Assembly (NCBI GenBank): GCA_033439685.1
Contig: JAUEDM010000002.1
Span: 3,596,001 to 3,660,000, forward strand
Direction of reading: 5' to 3'
DNA length: 64,000 nt
Source of the DNA: Apodospora peruviana
Taxonomy: Eukaryota; Ascomycota; Sordariomycetes; Sordariales; Lasiosphaeriaceae
Below, piece by piece: positions 57,380 to 64,000 of this stretch. The notes beneath the pieces were generated by a model that saw nothing but the letters and a program-made list of their open reading frames with translations, did no database searches and had not been told where the DNA came from. The translations under genes were made by a program, and so were the position numbers. The first letter of the stretch is position 1; every line of letters begins with the position of its first letter.

Positions 57380-57920
57380 GATTAATTAGATATACCTATG
57401 ACGTATAATAATGGAACTGCTTGTCGATCAGATGAAAGGACTTAAGAGAGAGCATGAGCTTCTTTTGAGATGGGGGAAAATTTGTTTTCCGGACTCAGGG
57501 GTCAGGGGTCCACGGCCACGATGGCCTCATTGCCTTCACCTAATTTCGTTTTTTATCGGTGACATTGCTTGGCCACTCCTGCATTATCTCCAGTTTCCGG
57601 GTCCAGGTCCGCTGGATTTCTTGGCTCATGGTCTGAGGCTGTCCTTGTTGTGGAGCATCGCGGGTTTACACCCACTTTTGAAGTACCAGGAAGACCCTGC
57701 TACGGATTTCGGGACTCGATGCAGCTAAAACTGGTGGATCAGACGCCCCAGCCCTACCAAGATACCTCGGTTATACGGTGGAATCGGGTACGGGTATACA
57801 AGACTTCTGATTATGGTGCAAGGGTACTTGCTATCACCTCAGGCTTCTGATATGTTATGTTATGTTTGTATACTTCAAGGTCTTCTACTATGACCAAACG
57901 GTAGTCACGGTACTATGCCC
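57380..57920. other. intergenic, no gene seen
   Basis: This is the upstream region of the FAD monooxygenase and 3' flank of the HET gene. Nothing was recognised. Confidence 0.5.
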
Positions 57921-60123
57921 CTATTCAATCGTGATATCTCTCAGCTCCGCCTTACCAATCCACGTCCGCTGCTGTTCTTCATAGTCCTCGATAGAAGTGT
58001 CAGGATACCTGCCTTTGAGACTCCTTCTGCTGTAGGCGAACAAACCCATTCTCTTGAACACTACTTTGTCGTGTCCTCTCGTAACCGTATGTGATGTTGT
58101 TTCCATCAGAATAAGACCATACGGACCATCTTGGGTATCGGGGTCGAAGTTGGCAACCTGCAGACACCAGACCACGAATCTCTGGCGGTTAGCCACGTAT
58201 TCCAACCTGTCAGGCCATGTCTCCGCCAACATCTCCTCCTCCTCCTCCCCTGTACTATCTCTATCCGCCCGACTACCAGTCATCGGCGGAGGAGGAGGGC
58301 ACGGTGTCATGAAAGACGTCGCGGGAACCCATTCCACTTTCCGCATCCACCCCCGAACCGTAATCGAGCACCCTTCCATCAGTGCACCGAACTGACTGGC
58401 CTCGTTCTCGAGCTCAATATTCGCGTCAAGTAGCTGAAAATCCGGATCGCACGTCCGATGCGTCGATGCTCCAGTCCACCGATCCACGCCATAATACGAG
58501 ATGCCCTGACCGACTGAAATCCACGACCAGGTCGGGCCCAGGTAGTCCCGCGAGCCCTTAATTTCCTCGTGCAAGCCGTCCGTGTACCACATCAGCGCAC
58601 CGGGAAACTGCTCCTCCCACAGCCCAGCCATGTATTTTCCGCCACCCGTCCGCCACAACCGTCCAAAGTGTGACGCGATGCCCGATATGGCGAGGATCTG
58701 GTCGTCCCTGTTCGTGATCAACCGTCCGCAAAATTCCGTGACCAGCTGCACCCACAGGGCGTCTGTGTGCTCCTGCGACAATAGGCGTTCGTGGAAGTGG
58801 TTCATCAGCTTGATATCCTGATCGTGCGACGCGTGCCAGTAGTCGCTCATCTCCCGCTTGCCCGGCCGGTACATGTAGTACGGCAGGCCGTCGTCGCCGC
58901 TGACCGCTGACTCCAAACACATCATGACGGTCTCGTCCTGGCTGAACTTGAGCACCCGCGGTGACATTAGCCTTTCCTGGAGGGTCCACGCGCGATATTC
59001 GACCGGGTCCTGCAGTTGTTTAGGGAAGCAGATTATGAACCCTGGCGCGGCGGATGGATCGTTGGGATTGAGAAGGGTGAGGCGAAATGCCGGGCTGTTC
59101 TTGTCGGGGATGGTGATGTCGTCGAGGAAGCCCTGGGTGCAGGCGGAGGAGCGGGCGGCAGATATGGTGACGTGCGCGGTCTGATAGATCTGGCACATTT
59201 GCGCAATCTCGGATGCCATGAGGACCGGGTCGTCTTGCACTATGCAGAGCGCGTCTACCCAGAGGTACTGGAGACCGATGGCCTGTGTCGTGGTGATGGC
59301 ATCCTGGATGGCCTTGGGCAGCTGGCGGTAGTCGATTCCCTGCGTCAAGTCGTCGACGGTTGCCTTTGTCGCCTTGACGGGCTGGTCGCCTCCCCAACAG
59401 TAGCTGAGTGCCGCGTATGGTGCAGAGGGAGGATTGTGGATGAGACGGACGGCCGGGGGATCAGATTTGTTGCCAGTGTTGGGGTTGGTGATCGATATCA
59501 CGTTTGATGGCATGAAGGGGCTTTTGTACCGACTGCATTGCTCGTGGCTCTCGTGGCAGGTGTTCAGCCAGGTCTTGATCCTCTCAAAGGCATCTGGCGA
59601 GGAGACGGACTTCATAGATGGTCTTTGCCATACGTATGAGGCTGCAATATTGTCGCCTTCATAGCCCGGCCTGTCAACTTATCATCCCTGACTTGTAGAT
59701 ATCTTCATCAGGGTGGAACATACTCGAGTCCTCAACAACCGTCTGCAATGCGAACGTCGAGAGGTTCATCTGTGTCGACTTGTTCATCCACCAGAACCCC
59801 AAGAAGGGTATGTCGGGATATCGAGTCAACATGCCCACATATACATACGGTGTGAGGGTCCAGTCGGTCGACAGCTCTTGTTCCGTGTAAAACTTGCGGA
59901 TCTCGTGCAAGGTCCATTCAAAGAACTCGCAGCCGGCAAGCGCGCCGGCAACGACTTTAGAACCGTCGACAGGGCCATTGAAGGGAAGAGGCTGCCGATC
60001 TCCCCAGTTCGTCGGTAGATAGCGTAGGAAGACGTCTTCTGAAAAGGCGACCTGAACCTGTTGACAGTGAGAACATGTGTGTGGGGAGCTGGACAAGGAT
60101 GAGAATGATGATGAGGATGCCAT
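57921..60123 (-). CDS. HET-domain protein
   Basis: This is a heterokaryon-incompatibility (HET) domain protein of about 718 residues. Such proteins take part in non-self recognition and regulated cell death in Pezizomycotina, though many are of unknown role. Exon 1 (60123-59724) carries the usual N-terminal CSHCQQVQVAF segment. A 46-nt intron (59723-59678, GTATGT...GATAAG) leads to RPGYEGDNIAASYVWQRPSM and exon 2 (59677-57921). HET motifs are YAALSYCWGGDQ, YLWVDALCIVQDD and YRAWTLQERLMSPRVL. There is no NB-ARC or repeat domain. The reading frame requires the unusual AAG acceptor; the nearby CAG acceptors break it. Confidence 0.85.
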
Positions 60124-60577
60124 GGTATTCAAACAAATTGAGGGCTACAAAATTTGTGTACCGTCCGGGGAGTTTGCTGTTGAATGTGCTCGGAACCGGG
60201 GCTTGTCTTCTAAGGTATCATCTCGTGGTGCCAAGATTTTGGGCTGTGGTCACGCTTGCACGCCCATTTCCGAAGGGCGTTAGACCCCAGCCAATCTTTA
60301 CCTCTCCACAACTCGGTTTGCCTCCAAAAAAAAAAAAAAAAAAATTACTTGGTTGCCTGAAATTGGATGATCCAAGGCCACACATGCCCACCAAATCACC
60401 ACCAATGGCATCAATCTTTGCAGAATTTCAAGTAAGAGACACCACCATCATGAAGAACATCTCCTTGGTATACCTCCACAGCTACCTTGACACGTGCTTA
60501 GCTACCTCAGCTAAGTATCTACCTAGGTACGCTATCTATCACCGCTGGTGGCTAGCTCGTCCCAACCAAACAAGGCA
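60124..60577. other. intergenic with an A tract, no gene seen
   Basis: This spacer contains an A run of 19 at about 60326-60344 and a TACCTAGGTA palindrome at 60520-60529. No coding feature was seen. Confidence 0.6.
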
Positions 60578-61770
60578 TCACTCCTTCTTCCCATACAACG
60601 CCCTCTTCTTGATGTACTCTTCGTTCAGCGCCATATCCACCGCGCGCTTTGTCGCCTCGTCGAGATCCTCCTCTGGCAGGCCAAGGTCCTGGTTCGCCAA
60701 ACCAACGTCCCAGCGGAAGCCCGCGTTGGGAAAAAAGGGGCGTGAATACAACGCCCGCCCAAACCCACGTCGCGCATCGGGCGCGCCGCTCATCATCAAT
60801 TTGACTCCATTCTGGTAGCGTTCCACCGCAGATTCGTGCTCGATCGTCCAGTCGGCGTCGGTCGTTCCCATCACGCGGTGGACCGAGTCGAGCATATCGC
60901 GTTGCGAGGCCAAAAAGCTCCTGATCGTGAGTGGTTTGTTGGCCCATTGCGACAGGGTGACGTCCGTGTCATTCTCATTCTCGGGGAGTTCCTTGAGGGA
61001 GAGGAGTGCTGCCATCGCACGGCCGCACTGCAGGTGCGTCGTGGTGTTGATTTTAACGAGGCCGTCGTCGTAGAATATGGCCTTCTTGGTGGCAAAGTCG
61101 AAGCCGTAGTAGTCAAGGCCGCCTGCCTGGACGGGGGACAAAAGATGTCAGAAACCATTCTGGGGAGGATAGTGCAAAAGAAGAGAAAAGACTTACCAGA
61201 GAATATTCGTACCAGAACGAACACGACATGGCGATCCACTTGGACACGCCTTGCGCCTCAATGTCCCGGACGCCAGCGAGATAGCTCTCGCCGATCAGAG
61301 TCTCCTTGCTGAGCGCGTCGTTGTCCTGAATGAGCCGCCCGTAACAGTTAGGCATGACATACGGGACCCCGGCCTTGGCGGCCGCCACGACGAGTTTGTG
61401 GTGGCTCTCGGGCGGAGCCGTCACGGACATGGAGATGATGAGAAATTGCTGGCCCTTAAGGGCATCAACGATTGACTGTTCATCGCCGTAGTCGATGGTG
61501 GCGACCTTGACGCCTGCAGGGAGGGAATTGGGGCTCCCCTTACGGGTGAGGGCTGTCAATTCGTGCTTGCCGGTTGCGAGGAGGGCTTCGGTGATGGGTT
61601 TGCCGACGTTACCTGCTGCCTGTTTGTGAGGATACCTAGTGTTAGTCATGGATGGATGCAGTGTTTTAAGATGTTGATTTGAGACCATGGTTGACACTCA
61701 CGCCGACGATGGCCACCCTCTCGATACGGTTCGTGAAGCCAGCAGGCTGGTCTTTTACGTATTGGGCCAT
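60578..61770 (-). CDS. NmrA-like family protein
   Basis: This is an NAD(P)-binding atypical SDR of the NmrA/isoflavone-reductase-like type, about 346 residues; members act as redox-sensing regulators or as reductases. Exons are 61770-61702, 61619-61197 and 61126-60578 with GT-AG introns. The first junction restores VAIVGAAGNVGKPI, the glycine-rich nucleotide motif, which neither exon shows alone. LTALTRKGSPNSLP is the NADP-site strand and YVMPNCYGRLIQ a typical NmrA segment. The C-terminal half (ALYSRPFFPNAGFRWDVG) is family-like. It lies between the HET gene and the SDR, all on the minus strand. Confidence 0.88.
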
Positions 61771-62664
61771 GACGTTGTCTGATCTTAGGAGTAGTGTTCG
61801 TCTGCGAGCTCCAGACCTAGTGTCTCCAAGATTTGATGAGTGGACAGTTACTATATACTCGGAACACTGCAGGTTATATACTTTTTAACTGACGCGGTTT
61901 ACTTCACTGTGTTGGAATCCTTTGCTAATTATTCAGCTAACAGTAACACGCCTCTCCCTCGGACAACGGGCTCGCTCTGGATTAGGACCCTCAACCCCGA
62001 CCTCTACCGATCAACCAAGCCATTCTGGTGGTAATACAACAGGTCTCACAAGACCGGTCATGTTATTTCGGGAGAATATCACACCGCCGGTCTTCTACTT
62101 TCCGACCACCGCCTTGAGAGGTCCGGTATTAACGGACACTTCACCCACCGTTATCCCCGGGCTTAACGCCGCCACCCATGATAAGAAAGAATGATAAGAA
62201 AGAACCTCGAGACAGGCCAGAGATAGCAGTTCGCTTGGTAATCTGTCCATCATACAAGTAGGTCATCATACAAGTAGGTGCTTGTTTATGTTAGTAATAA
62301 AACCGGACCAGTTTCGGACGTGGGATGCATATTTGGGGCCGATGGCCGTGCCGACTGCATAGCGGGAAAAGGGGCGCGGCGCTGGTTATTCGGACTTAAG
62401 CTAAGAGCTGGTCAGCCTACATGTAGCGAGTCCGAGGATACCAGAAACGTCCATGACACAACGGATCTGTTGGTCTTGCATGAAGAAAGCCGGGTTGTAG
62501 ACTGTCTGCACCCATCAAGGATGGATTATCTGGGATAAAAACTGAGTTATATTGGCAACAAATCAACAGAACGTTCTGGATTGTGTCCATTGCTACGGTA
62601 TCCAGTCTGCTTGTACCCTGCATCTACAAGTACTTAGATAATCTATGCACAACCACAACCCCCA
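61771..62664. other. intergenic, no gene seen
   Basis: This spacer contains a short direct repeat (CATCATACAAGTAGGT twice, at about 62248-62279). No ORF with a recognisable domain. Confidence 0.5.
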
Positions 62665-63776
62665 TCATGGAGAGAACTTCCGTCCCGCCGATATGTCTTC
62701 AAATGCCTTCATCGTATGATCCCATATCTTCTGCGACGTCTCCTCCTTATCAATCTCGCTGTACACTTTCGGCAAAGGGGTGATATCCCCCTTGGTACCT
62801 ACCTTGTACGCGCCCCCACCTGGGATTCCGTCTGTCGACTTGGCGATCTCGGCTCCAACTGTATTCCCAGCCGGTAGCGCTGCGAACCGATCCGATGTGT
62901 GGTAGATGACGCGCTCGCCACTCTCTTGCAAGCCGACTCGGATCAGGAGGATGATAGGCCACAGCAAAACGGACAAAATCTTGAACCAGAGCGTCAGACC
63001 AGGGCGGTTATCCAAGTCCCACCGGAGCACGTAGCCTGGAAAGTAGTGGTTCAGGGACAGCTTCCCACGGTGCTGCGCGGCGAGACGCTCGAATAACAAG
63101 GTCGTCATCCACGTGGTGTGCGAGCCCTGAGTCAGGAAACCGAGAGTACCCGGCTTGAGGAGGGCCAAGTTATCCAGGTCCAGCTTGGCCTCGGGCCCGC
63201 CAAACACGGAGACAACTCGACCTGCGAGCGGCGAGGCTGTCAGGAGTGGGAGGAGTTGCATGATGAAGCGCATTCGTGAGTAGTACAGTAGCGACAGGCT
63301 AGACTCCAATCCCTCGGAGTTGACTATTTATCCCTGTCAGTCTGAAGCTTCCAGCGCCATGGATGGGACGTACTGTTTGATTGCATCTGGTCTCCCACGG
63401 CGAAGTAGGCCTGCGTCATCACGAGCAGGTCCACGCAGGCTGTCCTAGTAGATCCCACCGCCTCTGCCTCAGCGCGAGCTATCTCAGCACACACGCGGTC
63501 GACCTCGTTGAGGAGAGAGATATCCTCGGTCGGGATGAAGCGGAAGTCGCCGCCGGGACACGTCACGGCGGCCTCGGACAAGATGGTGCGGGCAGCCCCC
63601 TCCTTTCGGCCGACCAAATAGATGCGCAAGCCCTGGCCCGAAGAACCGTGAGCAAGAGCCAGCTGGCGAAGCGCGTACTCGCCGATGCCCTGAGTGGCGC
63701 CGACGAAGACGGCTGTGATGGGCTGCTTCTTGACCACCGCCCTGTTGCTGGCTTTGACGACGTCGAGGGAGACCAT
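62665..63776 (-). CDS. short-chain dehydrogenase/reductase, fungal cluster type
   Basis: This is an SDR-fold oxidoreductase of about 353 residues. Exons are 63776-63374 and 63323-62665, with a 50-nt GT-AG intron. The Rossmann motif is FVGATQGIGEYALRQLA, followed by VGRKEG and DLLVMTQAYF. The junction gives NSEGLESSLSLLYYSRMRF, with the catalytic YYSRMRF (YxxxK variant with Arg/Met in place). This sequence type is frequent next to fungal polyketide and related clusters. The distal LSVLLWPIILLIRVG is hydrophobic and may associate with membrane. It begins 223 bp from the window edge. Confidence 0.88.
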
Positions 63777-64000
63777 TGTCAAGCTGATGGATTTTCTCGC
63801 GTCTTTCTGTGACTGGAACCAAATATGATTCGAACAGCTCCTGTTGCAATGAAATATCCCGCGAAAATGCGTTACCAGACCTTCCCAGGTGAAAAAGTTG
63901 TCGCTATATACGTACCTCAGGTAAGATGAAAGGATCAATTTCTTTGGAATCATGTCAGGGCTTGGCGGGGTCTTGACGACACCGAAAGTCCGCAGCCACA

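Noticed and set aside
1..64000. CRISPR arrays, bacterial operons, insertion sequences or a prophage
   Set aside because: The window is clearly intron-bearing fungal nuclear DNA; no regularly spaced repeat array or transposase was seen.

Overview
The window looks like nuclear DNA of a filamentous ascomycete (Pezizomycotina, probably a Sordariomycete). The evidence is short GT-AG introns of about 46-120 nt, a HET-domain gene, NmrA, epoxide-hydrolase and P450 families typical of moulds, a complex I subunit that fermentative yeasts lack, and a nuclear tRNA-Gly. Gene identities rest on motifs I recognise in the translations; no database search was run. Most exon boundaries were rebuilt by hand from splice signals and frame continuity.

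Layout. 1-31 kb is mostly conserved or metabolic genes: URC4/DUF1688 (+), an SDR (-), an epoxide hydrolase (-), an aldo/keto reductase (+), a GNAT acetyltransferase (+), tRNA-Gly(GCC) (-), a bZIP regulator (-), a secreted protein of unknown function (+), a GH5 endoglucanase (-), PGS1 (-) divergent from NDUFA12 (+), and one large nicotinamide nucleotide transhydrogenase gene (-). All of these read through cleanly.

31-53 kb is an accessory stretch where intact and damaged genes alternate: an LPMO-like secreted protein with an apparent one-base frameshift, an MFS sugar transporter interrupted by an in-frame TAG and followed in the same frame by a 304-codon ORF, an orphan protein, an SGNH esterase, an uncharacterised Ser/Pro-rich protein, an intact P450, a frameshifted hypothetical gene and a heavily decayed F-box/ankyrin gene.

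53-64 kb carries a polytopic membrane protein, a small GPI-type protein, and four minus-strand genes: FAD monooxygenase, HET protein, NmrA-like protein and SDR. FAD monooxygenase, NmrA, SDR and the nearby P450 resemble tailoring or regulatory members of a secondary-metabolite locus, but no core synthase is in the window.

The most unusual signal is at 33296-33457, just upstream of the LPMO-like gene and downstream of a TATA box. Three 47-bp tandem units, each holding a hairpin, are separated by further hairpins (one with a UUCG-type loop), and the whole block is bracketed by an 11-bp perfect inverted repeat. Other points of note are a 7-nt microexon in NDUFA12, a GC-AG intron in the aldo/keto reductase, and single G/C losses clustered in the accessory genes only.
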